DNA of 41,784 bases, taken from the NCBI RefSeq assembly GCF_021731785.1, contig NZ_JAKFWS010000101.1, positions 1 to 41,784 on the forward strand. The letters run 5' to 3'. This document shows positions 34,776 to 41,784 of this stretch, piece by piece (within the stretch, counting starts at the first letter, position 1; every line of letters begins with the position of its first letter). The stretch comes from Methylocystis sp. (GTDB lineage: Bacteria > Pseudomonadota > Alphaproteobacteria > Rhizobiales > Beijerinckiaceae). Both the position numbers and the translations under genes were made by a program. The notes below the pieces were generated by a model. The model did not search any database and was not told the DNA's origin. It worked only from the letters and a program-made list of their open reading frames with translations.

Positions 34776-35905
34776 CAGTCGACCCGCGCGTATCGGGTCA
34801 TCGCGTCGCCGCCGAGCGCGCGCGTTTCGATCAGACGATAGCGCGTGTCGTCCTCGAGCGCCGCGCGCGCCGCCGACGTCAACGCCGGGCGCCCCGCCCG
34901 CCCCAATGGTTTGACGGCGGTGTGCAGAATCACCTCGTCGGCGAGATCGGCGGCGAGCAGACTTTCGGCGACGCGCGGACCGCCTTCGCTGAACACGCGG
35001 GTGACGCCGCGGTCGGCGAGAAGTCTGAGCGCGCTGGTCAGATCGAGCAAGCCGTCGCGCGTTCCGACGCAGACGACCTCCGCGCCAGTGGCGCTTTCGA
35101 ACGCCTTGACCGCTTCATCGGAGATGGCGGCGCCAGTGATCACCAGCAGCGGCGTTTCGCGCGCCGTCGAAGCTAGACGCGAACGCGGCGAGAGCGACAG
35201 CTTCTCATCAAGCACGATGCGAAGCGGCTTGCAGCACTGCATGCCCGGCAGGCGCACGGTCATCAGCGGATCATCGTCGCGCGCCGTGCCGGCGCCGACC
35301 ATGATCGCGTCATGCAGCGATCGCTGCACATGGGTGAAGGCGTCAGTGACGGGTCCGGTGATGTGGAGGCGCGGATCATGCGCCGCGCCGGCGGCGTAGC
35401 CGTCCGCCGTCCTGGCGAGCTTAAGCGTGATCATCGGCCGGCGACGGGTGACCCGCAAAATATGCCCGAGATGATCGGCGCGCGCAGCCGCGGCGCCCGG
35501 ACCGATAAGGACGTCGATCCCAGCGTCGCGCAGTCTGGCGTGGCCGTCGCCCGATACGCGAGGGTCGGGATCTTCCAGCGCAGTGACGACGCGCGCCACG
35601 CCGCCGGCGATGATGGCGTCGACGCAAGGCGGCGTCGCCCCATGATGCGCGCAAGGCTCCAGGGTGACGTAAAGCGTCGCGCCGCGCGCGGCCTCGCCAG
35701 CCGCAGCCATGGCGATCGCTTCCGCATGCGGACGTCCGCCCGGCGCGGTCCAGCCGCGGGCGATGACGGCCCCGTCACGCACAAGCAGCGCCCCGACCGC
35801 GGGGTTGGGCGCCGTGCGGCCCAGATTGCGCCGTCCGAGCGCCAGCGCCGCCGCCATATAGGCGTCGTCGGTCGCCGTCTGCGGAAAGGATTCGTGGATC
35901 GTCAT
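34775..35905 (-). CDS. ribD: Bifunctional riboflavin deaminase/reductase
   Basis: RibD carries out two early riboflavin steps: deamination of the diaminohydroxypyrimidine and reduction of the ribosyl side chain. The 376-residue protein has the zinc deaminase domain first ([10 protein letters not shown] and [17 protein letters not shown]), then the reductase domain from about residue 155 ([19 protein letters not shown], later [19 protein letters not shown]). It overlaps nrdR by four bases upstream and ribE by one base downstream. Confidence 0.96.
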   Translation of the reverse strand: MTIHESFPQTATDDAYMAAALALGRRNLGRTAPNPAVGALLVRDGAVIARGWTAPGGRPHAEAIAMAAAGEAARGATLYVTLEPCAHHGATPPCVDAIIAGGVARVVTALEDPDPRVSGDGHARLRDAGIDVLIGPGAAAARADHLGHILRVTRRRPMITLKLARTADGYAAGAAHDPRLHITGPVTDAFTHVQRSLHDAIMVGAGTARDDDPLMTVRLPGMQCCKPLRIVLDEKLSLSPRSRLASTARETPLLVITGAAISDEAVKAFESATGAEVVCVGTRDGLLDLTSALRLLADRGVTRVFSEGGPRVAESLLAADLADEVILHTAVKPLGRAGRPALTSAARAALEDDTRYRLIETRALGGDAMTRYARVD

Positions 35906-36402
35906 GCCTTCTCGGGGTCGCCGGCGTCCGGTGCAAAAGCCGCGCCGTCGCCACCGCTCTCCAATTCATCGATCACCGCCGAAAAATCGCTGACTTCGCG
36001 AAAATCGCGATAGACCGACGCGAATCGCACAAAGGCGACGGCGTCGAGCGAGCGCAGGCCTTCGATGACGAGTTCGCCGATGCGCTGGCTTTCCACCTCG
36101 ACTTCGCCGAGGCTTTCGAGCTGGCGCACGATTCCCGAAATCATCTGTTCGACGCGCTCCGGCTCGACCGGACGTTTGCGCAAGGCGATTTCGACTGAGC
36201 GCGTCAGCTTGTCGCGATCAAACGGCGCGCGGCGGCCCGACTTCTTTACGACGATGATGTCGCGCAGCTGCACGCGCTCAAAGGTGGTGAAGCGGCCGCC
36301 GCAGGTCGGACAGACGCGGCGCCGCCGAATGCAGGACGAGTCCTCGGCAGGACGAGAGTCCTTCACCTGCGTGTCGGCGGAACCGCAATAGGGACAGCGC
36401 AT
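35902..36402 (-). CDS. nrdR: Ribonucleotide reductase regulator NrdR
   Basis: NrdR represses ribonucleotide reductase genes according to ATP/dATP levels. The 166-residue protein has the N-terminal zinc ribbon with Cys3, Cys6, Cys31 and Cys34 ([21 protein letters not shown]). The ATP-cone domain follows from about residue 47 ([20 protein letters not shown]). The C-terminus after about 150 is an acidic, unconserved extension. It overlaps ribD by four bases and follows glyA across a palindromic repeat. Confidence 0.96.
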   Translation of the reverse strand: MRCPYCGSADTQVKDSRPAEDSSCIRRRRVCPTCGGRFTTFERVQLRDIIVVKKSGRRAPFDRDKLTRSVEIALRKRPVEPERVEQMISGIVRQLESLGEVEVESQRIGELVIEGLRSLDAVAFVRFASVYRDFREVSDFSAVIDELESGGDGAAFAPDAGDPEKA

Positions 36403-36415
36403 GTTGGGCGCCTTT

Positions 36416-36469
36416 CCCCTCTCCCGCTTGCGGGAGAGGGTGGCCCCGCCAAGCGGGGTCGGGTGAGGG
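36416..36469. repeat. CCTCTCCC...GGGTGAGGG palindromic element, full copy
   Basis: CCCTCTCCCGCTTGCGGGAGAGGG is followed by TGGCCCCGCCAAGCGGGGTC and GGGTGAGGG. It has the same two-hairpin layout as 33926-33972, with different inner bases. It lies in the glyA-nrdR gap and could stabilise or partly terminate the transcript. Confidence 0.8.
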
Positions 36470-36496
36470 CTAGTTCGTGCGACGCAGCGCGCCCGC

Positions 36497-37771
36497 TCAG
36501 TAAATCGGGAACTTCGCGGTCAGCGCGTGAACCTTTTCCTTCACCGCCGCTTCGGTCGCGGCGTTGCCTTCTTCACCCTTGGCGGAAAGGCCGTCGAGCA
36601 CCTCGACGATCATCCGCCCCACCTCTTTGAACTCGCTCTGGGCAAAGCCGCGCGACGTCGCCGCCGGCGAACCGAGACGGATGCCGGAGGTGACGAAAGG
36701 CTTTTCGGGATCGAAGGGAATGCCGTTCTTGTTGCAGGTGATGTGCGCCCGGCCAAGCGCGGCTTCAGCCGCCTTGCCGGTGATCTTCTTGGGGCGCAGA
36801 TCGACGAGCATCAGATGATTGTCGGTGCCTCCCGAGACAATCGCGAGGCCGGCGTCGACGAGCGTCTGCGCGAGCGTTTGCGCATTGTCCTTGACCTGCT
36901 GCTGATAGGTCTTGAACTGCGGGGTCAGGGCCTCGCCGAAGGCCACGGCCTTGCCGGCGATGACATGCATCAGCGGCCCGCCCTGCAGGCCGGGGAAGAC
37001 CGCCGAATTGATCTTCTTGGCGAGATCTTCGTCATTCGTCAGCACCATGCCGCCGCGCGGACCGCGCAGCGTCTTATGAGTCGTGGTCGTAACCACATGG
37101 GCGTGCGGGAAGGGCGACGGATGCAGCCCCGCGGCGACCAGACCGGCGAAATGCGCCATGTCGACCATGAAATAGGCGCCGACGCTGTCAGCGATCTTGC
37201 GGAAGCCTTCGAAGTCCCAGATGCGGGAATAGCCCGAGCCGCCGGCGATGATCATCTTCGGCTTGTGCTCCTTGGCGAGCGCGGCGACCTGGTCCATATC
37301 GATGCGCTGATCGTCCTTGCGCACCGTATAGCTCACCGGCTTGAACCAGCGGCCTGAGACATTGACCGGCGAGCCATGCGTCAGGTGACCGCCGGCGGCG
37401 AGGTCGAGGCCCATGAAGACGTCGCCCGGCTGCAGCAGCGCAAGGAAAACCGACTGATTGGCCTGCGACCCCGAGTTCGGCTGCACATTGGCGAAGCCGC
37501 AGTCGAACAGCTTCTTGGCGCGGTCGATCGCAAGATTTTCGGCGATGTCGACGAACTGGCAGCCGCCGTAATAGCGCTTTCCGGGATAGCCTTCGGCGTA
37601 TTTGTTGGTGAGAACCGAGCCCTGGGCCTCTAGCACCGCCTTGGAGACAATGTTCTCCGACGCGATCAGTTCGATCTCCTGCCTCTGGCGGCCGAGTTCG
37701 AGTTCGATCGCCTTTGCGATTTCCGGATCGGAAGCGCTGACGGAGGCGGTGAAGAAACCAGAATGGCTCAT
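36497..37771 (-). CDS. glyA: Serine hydroxymethyltransferase
   Basis: GlyA interconverts serine and glycine with tetrahydrofolate. In serine-cycle methanotrophs it also carries one-carbon assimilation. The 424-residue PLP enzyme has [20 protein letters not shown] near residue 35, [11 protein letters not shown], and the PLP Lys in [27 protein letters not shown] and [16 protein letters not shown] motifs follow near the end (here [14 protein letters not shown]). The ATG at 37771 follows AGAGG. A terminator-like hairpin lies 40-75 bases upstream. Confidence 0.97.
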   Translation of the reverse strand: MSHSGFFTASVSASDPEIAKAIELELGRQRQEIELIASENIVSKAVLEAQGSVLTNKYAEGYPGKRYYGGCQFVDIAENLAIDRAKKLFDCGFANVQPNSGSQANQSVFLALLQPGDVFMGLDLAAGGHLTHGSPVNVSGRWFKPVSYTVRKDDQRIDMDQVAALAKEHKPKMIIAGGSGYSRIWDFEGFRKIADSVGAYFMVDMAHFAGLVAAGLHPSPFPHAHVVTTTTHKTLRGPRGGMVLTNDEDLAKKINSAVFPGLQGGPLMHVIAGKAVAFGEALTPQFKTYQQQVKDNAQTLAQTLVDAGLAIVSGGTDNHLMLVDLRPKKITGKAAEAALGRAHITCNKNGIPFDPEKPFVTSGIRLGSPAATSRGFAQSEFKEVGRMIVEVLDGLSAKGEEGNAATEAAVKEKVHALTAKFPIY

Positions 37772-37810
37772 TTGAATGGACCTCTATGCCTAACGGCGCG
37801 GAACGAAAGC

Positions 37811-37846
37811 AAAAACCGGCTCCCGGCATTTAGCGGCGAAGCCGGT
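37811..37846 (-). terminator. Intrinsic terminator in the glyA leader (possible attenuator)
   Basis: On the minus strand, ACCGGCT (37840-37846) pairs with AGCCGGT (37815-37821), with a weaker extension inwards. TTTTT and GCTTT follow. It lies 40 bases before the glyA ATG and no longer minus-strand gene precedes it, only a short open frame whose stop is within the loop. It may end that small gene or attenuate glyA. Confidence 0.65.
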
Positions 37847-37958
37847 CCCTGGGACGCGCATCGTGAGAGGGGTCGCTTATCACGGCGAAGGCGCGACGGG
37901 AAGAGCGGCCGCCGTCGCGGGCCGAGGCCAGGGCCCCAAGCGCTAAAATGACGCACAT
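37830..37958 (-). CDS. Possible 42-residue leader or small peptide upstream of glyA
   Basis: The frame MCVILALGALASARDGG... starts at an ATG preceded by GCGAGGCG and stops (TAA) inside the loop of the terminator at 37811-37846. The first 14 residues are hydrophobic and the rest is Arg/Ser-rich. It could be a leader peptide that couples translation to termination, a tiny membrane protein, or chance. Support is positional only. Confidence 0.3.
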   Translation of the reverse strand: MCVILALGALASARDGGRSSRRAFAVISDPSHDARPRDRLRR

Positions 37959-37992
37959 CGCCTCGCCGCCAGTCGCGACGCCATAATTCCGC

Positions 37993-38010
37993 TTCAAACG
38001 GCCGTTTGAA
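37993..38010. promoter_or_regulatory. Perfect 18-bp palindrome, candidate TetR operator
   Basis: TTCAAACGGCCGTTTGAA is an exact 18-base palindrome, 29 bases before the ATG at 38040, in the glyA/38040 divergent region. TetR-family dimers bind such sites, and a tetR-type gene is the second gene of the plus-strand pair. It could also affect glyA. Confidence 0.55.
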
Positions 38011-38039
38011 TTTCGGTCAGTCTGATACGGAAGTTCGCC

Positions 38040-38648
38040 ATGGGGAACCATCTCGAAACAAAATTTGCTGTGGTCAGCGCCAAGTCGCGCCGGCTGCTGG
38101 TCGACGCCGCGGTGTGTTTCGTCGCGACCTCGCTCGTCGCCTTGCTGCCTCCGCAATGGAAGAGCGGCGAAGCGCTGAAGGACATCGTTTTCACGACCGA
38201 CCCGGTGAGCGGCAAAATCATCGACCGGATCGAAACTCCGAAAACGGAGCGCCCGTCTTTCGAGACAGGAGGCGTTTCCCTGGCGCCGGCGGTCTTTGCC
38301 GTCTATCCGCAGGAGCGCATCTCCGACTGGTCGACGGACAGCCCCGCCGAAAAAACTGCGACGAGCCCCGTCAAGCCGACCAAACTGGTCGCTCTGCGTA
38401 AGACCTCCGCCGACAAGAGAATCCCTGTCGAGGCGACGGTGCCGTCGCCCCCGACCGAGAACGCCACGCCGGCCGCCGCCGCCCAGACAACGGGCGAGAA
38501 CGCGGAGCAGCAGGAAGTGAGTTTGTTGGCGAAACTCGACCCGCGAGGGCTTCCGTCAAAACTGGCTCCGCTCGGACAAAAGGCTTGGAACGGCGCGACA
38601 TCGCTCACCGGCGCGGTGTCGAGCTTCGTCAGCGCCTATCATTTTTGA
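38040..38648 (+). CDS. Membrane-anchored protein of unknown function
   Basis: The 202-residue protein has one hydrophobic segment near the N-terminus (LLVDAAVCFVATSLVALLP, about 19-37). A long, mostly polar Pro/Thr/Ala-rich section follows, with no family I recognise. The last 35 residues are amphipathic (LGQKAWNGATSLTGAVSSFV). GGAAG precedes the ATG. The TetR-type gene starts nine bases after its stop, so the two are likely one operon, and this protein may be what the regulator controls. Confidence 0.65.
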   Translation: MGNHLETKFAVVSAKSRRLLVDAAVCFVATSLVALLPPQWKSGEALKDIVFTTDPVSGKIIDRIETPKTERPSFETGGVSLAPAVFAVYPQERISDWSTDSPAEKTATSPVKPTKLVALRKTSADKRIPVEATVPSPPTENATPAAAAQTTGENAEQQEVSLLAKLDPRGLPSKLAPLGQKAWNGATSLTGAVSSFVSAYHF

Positions 38649-38657
38649 GGACCAGGA

Positions 38658-39305
38658 TTGAGCAATCTGGATCAGGGGCGTGTCGCTACTCGCTCGACGG
38701 AGACGACGCGCACGGCGCTCATCAAGGCCGCGACGTCCGTCTTCGCCGAATATGGATATGACGGGGGCTCGGTGCGGCTTATCACCCAAAGGGCGATCGC
38801 CAACCAAGCCGCTGTCAACTACCACTTCGGCGGGAAGGACGGACTCTATCGCGAAGTGCTGATCGAAGCGACGCGCGCCTTCGAAGAAAATGCGTTCCTG
38901 GACCCTGAAGAACTCGACTCGCTTTCGCCGGAAAACGCGCTGCGACGCTATCTGCATCAATTTCTCCTGCCGCTCGTCAAGCGCGATCGCGTCAGCCGCT
39001 ATTTGCGCATCTTCGCCTGGGAAAGCGTGCGGCCGAGCGAGGTCTTCAGCGCTTTCGTCGCTCACTCACCGCCACGAATCTTCGTTTTGGCGGAGCGCGT
39101 CGTACGGCGCTTTCTGCCGCGGGACGCCTCTGCGGAGACCGTCACATTCGCGATGCTGTGGCTCGCCCAGCAGCCGATGTTCTTCGTGCGCGAAGCCGAG
39201 CGGCTGGCGCAGCCGCCCTTCTCGCTCAAATTTGACGATGACGCGCTCGAGCGGCTCGTCGACACGCTCGCAGCCCTAAGCCTTCGCGGACTTGCCGGAG
39301 TCTGA
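38658..39305 (+). CDS. TetR-family regulator with CerR-like C-terminus
   Basis: The 215-residue protein has a TetR HTH at about 16-62 (ALIKAATSVFAEYGYDGGSV, then AIANQAAVNYHFGGKDGLYREV, the classic recognition helix and NYHF motif). A helical ligand-binding domain follows (SRYLRIFAWESVRPSEVF). It resembles the CerR/DUF1956 subgroup. The start is TTG at 38658 with GAGG upstream. Ligand unknown. An exact palindrome upstream of the preceding gene is the likely operator. Confidence 0.85.
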   Translation: MSNLDQGRVATRSTETTRTALIKAATSVFAEYGYDGGSVRLITQRAIANQAAVNYHFGGKDGLYREVLIEATRAFEENAFLDPEELDSLSPENALRRYLHQFLLPLVKRDRVSRYLRIFAWESVRPSEVFSAFVAHSPPRIFVLAERVVRRFLPRDASAETVTFAMLWLAQQPMFFVREAERLAQPPFSLKFDDDALERLVDTLAALSLRGLAGV

Positions 39306-39353
39306 CCCTTCATGACATCGCCGCGCCGGCGCGTGGCGGACTTGGGAGCAAAC

Positions 39354-39497
39354 ATGGACGCTCTGCTGCACAGCAACTATTTTGCCGCAGTCCTGACCGA
39401 GGCCCACAAGGCCCTCGAACTCACCCAGAATTTTATCATTCTCGCCGCGACCTTGGCGCTCGTCGGGGCGTTCTTCGCCTTGATCAAGGGCGCTTGA
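39354..39497 (+). CDS. 47-residue membrane protein
   Basis: MDALLHSNYFAAVLTEAHKAL leads into one hydrophobic helix (FIILAATLALVGAFFALIKGA). GGGAG seven bases before this ATG decides the start over an ATG 14 codons earlier. It lies 48 bases after the tetR-type gene and may be in the same operon. Function unknown. Confidence 0.6.
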   Translation: MDALLHSNYFAAVLTEAHKALELTQNFIILAATLALVGAFFALIKGA

Positions 39498-39696
39498 GCC
39501 TTTGCGCCGGCGACGCAAAGATCGCCGCCGCGGCGAAAGCCGTCGCAACAATAACCCATAAGGCGTTTGTCACGCGCGCGATTCTCCGGCCAGAGCGGCG
39601 CTTCGAATAATTATCGCGGAAAATCGTGGCGCGCGGGGCGCGCAGGGATCTGTCCCTCCCCACGCGCCGATCCGATTCCGCGGAATATCTCACCAT
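39484..39696 (-). CDS. Possible 70-residue single-helix membrane protein
   Basis: The frame has a basic N-terminal half (Arg-rich) and one clean hydrophobic segment, TNALWVIVATAFAAAAIFA, then ends LKRP. No convincing ribosome-binding site precedes the ATG, and the end overlaps the opposite-strand small gene by 14 bases. The hydrophobic segment looks protein-like, but this may be chance. Otherwise 39498-39726 holds only a CTTTGCG/CGCAAAG hairpin at 39502-39522. Confidence 0.3.
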   Translation of the reverse strand: MVRYSAESDRRVGRDRSLRAPRATIFRDNYSKRRSGRRIARVTNALWVIVATAFAAAAIFASPAQRLKRP

Positions 39697-39726
39697 GAAT
39701 ATTTTGCTGGCCCCGACAGGGCAAGC

Positions 39727-40218
39727 TCATTGGGCGGCGACGCCCCGCCGGAGGGATTCGGATCTGACGAAACCGGTCCTTCCGTCCAAATTAACTTTGC
39801 ACCAGCCGCGGAGCCAGCCATGAGTACAGTGTGCAACATGCACCTGGGCTGATGCCGGGATTGTAGCCACCACGGCAGAACCCGAGCCTGGCCTCTTTCT
39901 CAGTTTGGCGGGCGCGCCCGCAACAACGGGCGCGACGAAAATGCGATCTCCCGACGGGGCGAGCGCACCTTCGTGAACGAAGCCCTCAATCCCGGCGGAG
40001 CTGACTTTGCACCAGTCATGCTGACCCCAGCCCCTGACGCAGTCCGAAACCGAGACCTCGTCCCCTGCGTGGAGTTCTCCGACCACCGACCATTTCGGTC
40101 CTGGACCCGAGTGAACTCTCACCGGGCCGCCGAAAGGATTTGCCGAAACGTAACCGATGGCGAAAAGCTCAATACCCAGAAAGACGACGGCCAGTAAAAC
40201 TGAGAGCGCCGCTCGCAT
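39727..40218 (-). CDS. Exported protein with two SH3b domains
   Basis: The 163-residue protein has a signal or anchor (LSVLLAVVFLGIELFAIGY) and two bacterial SH3-like units. The first runs about 28-80 (VRVHSGPGPKWSVVGELHAG, GIEGFVHEGALA); the second about 92-150 (AKLRKRPGSGSAVVATIPAS, GRTGFVRSESL). Each holds two Cys, as C..GW..HDWCKV and C..GW..GWCKV, probably disulfide-linked. SH3b domains often bind cell-wall peptides. AGGAGAG eight bases before the ATG at 40218 fixes the start. A small Cys-rich gene lies 53 bases upstream on the same strand. Confidence 0.8.
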   Translation of the reverse strand: MRAALSVLLAVVFLGIELFAIGYVSANPFGGPVRVHSGPGPKWSVVGELHAGDEVSVSDCVRGWGQHDWCKVSSAGIEGFVHEGALAPSGDRIFVAPVVAGAPAKLRKRPGSGSAVVATIPASAQVHVAHCTHGWLRGWCKVNLDGRTGFVRSESLRRGVAAQ

Positions 40219-40271
40219 GTAATTTCTCTCCTGATACATGATTGAGATCCACTTGAGTTCATCCCTGTCAA

Positions 40272-40499
40272 TCAAAAGCAGGGACCACACCAACAACGCC
40301 AAGGGCCGCATCTGCGCACCAATCCTGGCGGACAAAACGGACCCCAACCAAAACATGCGGCCTTCTCTGGTCTCACCGAGTATTGTTGAGCCAGCGCATT
40401 AACCGCCGAAGACCCGCGGGAAGATTGCGCCTCCGCGATCGAAAATGCGCTTCCCATCAGAAACAGAAAGGTTAAAAGCGATACCCTTGCTCTATGCAT
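40272..40499 (-). CDS. Small secreted Cys-rich protein (75 residues)
   Basis: A clear signal peptide (VSLLTFLFLMGSAFSIAEA) is followed by a 51-residue mature chain. The chain ends in a compact Cys/Trp/Gly/Pro-rich segment, ACFGWGPFCPPG then RRCGPWRCWCGPCF, with six Cys in the last 27 residues, ending in Phe. GGGGG six bases before the ATG at 40499 sets the start. No family recognised. The pattern suggests a disulfide-knotted secreted peptide or metal binder. It may share a transcript with the SH3b gene downstream. Confidence 0.6.
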   Translation of the reverse strand: MHRARVSLLTFLFLMGSAFSIAEAQSSRGSSAVNALAQQYSVRPEKAACFGWGPFCPPGLVRRCGPWRCWCGPCF

Positions 40500-40912
40500 G
40501 ACCATCCCCCTTAAGCGTGACCTTAAAAAAACGCCCAATTCCTGAAAAAGGTTCCACGGGCCATCGTTCGACTAAAAGGAAAATTATCGCGTCTGTTCGC
40601 GAGGGGCGCCGCGGCGACAGCGATCCGCGAGGCGTGCTCCGCCGGGCGATCAGCCACTGCTCCAAACGCCGCTCTTAAACAACCGTTGGACTTGGATCGC
40701 CCAAGGGGGCTGGCCACGCGCCGGCCCGCCGCAGTGCGGCACGGGCAGACGTTACATAGACTGGTCGAAAAATGGTAGCGACGCCGATTTCGTCATCAAG
40801 CCGCAAACGGTCCGCAGTCCAGTCGAAACGCATGAGCGCGTGCTTGTCGGCCCGCCCGAAACAGGGCATGATTCACGCTCGCCTCAGGCCTGAACTTCAA
40901 GGACGCTCGCGG
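40500..40912. other. Intergenic stretch without a convincing gene
   Basis: Between the small Cys-rich gene and the secreted protein at 40913 no credible coding region was found on either strand. It should hold the divergent promoters of those genes. A repeated CCTTAA-type sequence lies just upstream of 40499. No further structure was recognised. Confidence 0.5.
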
Positions 40913-41266
40913 ATGACGACAGCACATATTGCAGCGGCGTCCTTTGCGGTTGCAGCGGCATTCGGCTTCACGGATTCGGCGCAAGCAAAGACCCTGACGC
41001 TGCTTTGCCGCCATGGCGACAATCTCTATGCGCGCCCCTACTCGGTCGCCTATTCCCCGACGAGCGCGACACTCGCAATAACCGACAATGGGCGAACCGA
41101 CGCCTATCCCGTCGAAGACGTGACAAGAGACAACGGGGGATATGTCATACAGGCCTACGGCAAGATCCTGAACGCGCACATTACGCTCGTCACTTCTCTT
41201 CCGCGGCAGGTCCTATATTCGGGCGCCTTCACCAACGACGTCTTCGCGATCGATTATTGCAGGTAA
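40913..41266 (+). CDS. Small exported protein of unknown function
   Basis: The 117-residue protein begins with a signal peptide (AAASFAVAAAFGFTDSAQA). The mature part is beta-rich, with one Cys at the start (LTLLCRHG) and one at the end (AIDYCR), probably a disulfide. AAGGA precedes the ATG at 40913; an in-frame upstream extension lacks support. No family identified. Confidence 0.6.
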   Translation: MTTAHIAAASFAVAAAFGFTDSAQAKTLTLLCRHGDNLYARPYSVAYSPTSATLAITDNGRTDAYPVEDVTRDNGGYVIQAYGKILNAHITLVTSLPRQVLYSGAFTNDVFAIDYCR

Positions 41267-41439
41267 AAGAAATCTTCGGCGGCGGCTACGCCGCGCACTT
41301 CTGATAGTCTTTCACAATTGAAAGGCTTCGCGTCCAGAAAAAGGTTGCTTTGATACAATGATTTAATCGGCTCCAGGCGGCTTCCTGACTGCATCAGTTG
41401 GGCGCGTATAAGCGCCCTATAAGCATCTGGAGCCATCTC

Positions 41440-41658
41440 ATGAGCAGACCCCAAACCACCCGCCGCGCCGTCATGGCCGGCCTAGCCGCTGCGCGCGTCG
41501 CAGGGCTTCCCGCCATTGCTGGCGTCGCCGCGGCGGACGATCCGATCTTCGCGGCTTTCGCGGAATTTGAGCGCGCGAAGGCGGCCAATAATACCGTCAC
41601 CGAAGCCGTTGACGAACTGCGGGGCGAAACCCGGGAAGTGATCGAAGCTGCCGGCTTA
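41440..41658 (+). pseudogene. Tat-type small protein gene, interrupted by the IS630-type element
   Basis: The gene starts MSRPQTTRRAVMAGLAAARV, a twin-arginine-like or short exported leader common in small Rhizobiales accessory proteins. A helical, acidic part follows (FAAFAEFERAKAANN, DELRGETREVIEAA). After the codons for AGLY the sequence loses this character at a TTATA site and runs into the left end of an insertion sequence. The frame stays open to the window edge only by chance. Homologues normally continue for another 100 or so residues, so the gene is probably disrupted. A GGGCGC/GCGCCC hairpin lies 23 bases before the ATG. Confidence 0.6.
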
Positions 41659-41784
41659 TACCAACCTGCCGTGAGTCTGACTCACCTCGGATTCCCGAAT
41701 CGGCAAATGTCTGATTCTTATTGGCGAACCGAGGGAGGTTCGTCATGGCGGCAGCGGTGCGATTGCGTGAAGATTTCGATGCCG
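41659..41784 (+). mobile_element. Left end of an IS630-family element
   Basis: The element appears to begin at a TA near 41657-41660, as expected for IS630-family insertion, and runs out of the right edge. A GTGAGTC/TGACTCAC near-palindrome lies inside its leader at about 41671-41685. GGGAGG lies eight bases before the transposase ATG. The exact boundary cannot be fixed without the right end. Confidence 0.65.
41745..41784 (+). CDS. IS630-type transposase, first 13 codons
   Basis: The visible start MAAAVRLREDFDA matches the opening of IS630-family transposases, which continue with an HTH and a DDE domain. The gene is cut by the window edge, so its completeness is unknown. Confidence 0.7.
   Translation, partial: MAAAVRLREDFDA

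Noticed and set aside
40675-40869. Minus-strand frame of 64 codons in the 40500-40912 gap
   Set aside because: It looks somewhat protein-like (FDWTADRLRLDDEIG) but has no ribosome-binding site, family or neighbour supporting it.

Overview
The window is GC-rich alphaproteobacterial chromosome, most likely from a type II methanotroph of the Methylocystis/Methylosinus group. Three things point there. There is a Tat-exported copper-storage protein of the Csp1 type (13 Cys in a four-helix bundle) followed by a CusF-like copper protein. The housekeeping order glyA-nrdR-ribD-ribE-ribH-nusB-thiL-hppA is typical of Rhizobiales. Most remaining proteins are of Rhizobiales type. Both ends lie inside insertion sequences: the 5' end of an IS3/IS66-type orfA points out of the left edge, and the 5' end of an IS630-type transposase sits at the right edge.

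Layout, left to right. 1-2400: an IS end, then small exported or accessory proteins (Gly-rich lipoprotein, HExxH protein, redoxin, a second zincin). 2395-8882: leuC and rplS on the minus strand, separated by a mosaic palindromic repeat, an Rsm22-type methyltransferase with a VOC protein, and a large membrane-anchored DUF2235 hydrolase. 9119-13155: a phasin-like protein, a DUF2076 protein, a small exported protein, an L,D-transpeptidase gene with at least one frameshift, and an HD-domain protein. 13236-19675: a minus-strand signalling block (TPR/outer-membrane protein, FecR-domain protein with a Gly/His repeat tail, CHASE2 adenylate cyclase), with a Crp-family regulator upstream. 19781-21812: an endonuclease/phosphatase-fold protein, a small unknown and a decayed DUF938 gene. 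21820-22757: the copper module csp1-cusF-like, preceded by a long hairpin. 22776-27306: a GCS2 ligase overlapping an M14/aspartoacylase-type gene, a D-amino acid transaminase and two small membrane proteins. 27314-37771: nadE, hppA, thiL, nusB, ribH, ribE, ribD, nrdR and glyA, all on the minus strand, interrupted by palindromic repeats and intrinsic terminators. 37811-41784: the glyA leader with a terminator, a TetR locus with a perfect palindrome, several small secreted or membrane proteins, and a Tat-type small gene broken by the IS630 element.

How the genes fit together. thiL through glyA supply cofactors (thiamine phosphate, riboflavin, one-carbon units). The adenylate cyclase retains the expected catalytic residues and the Crp-family protein retains cAMP-contact residues, so they may form a local envelope-to-cAMP circuit. 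Csp1 and the CusF-like protein would handle periplasmic Cu(I), which fits a methanotroph with high copper demand. No tRNA, rRNA, CRISPR array or phage module was recognised. All functional calls rest on reading motifs by eye; no database search was run.
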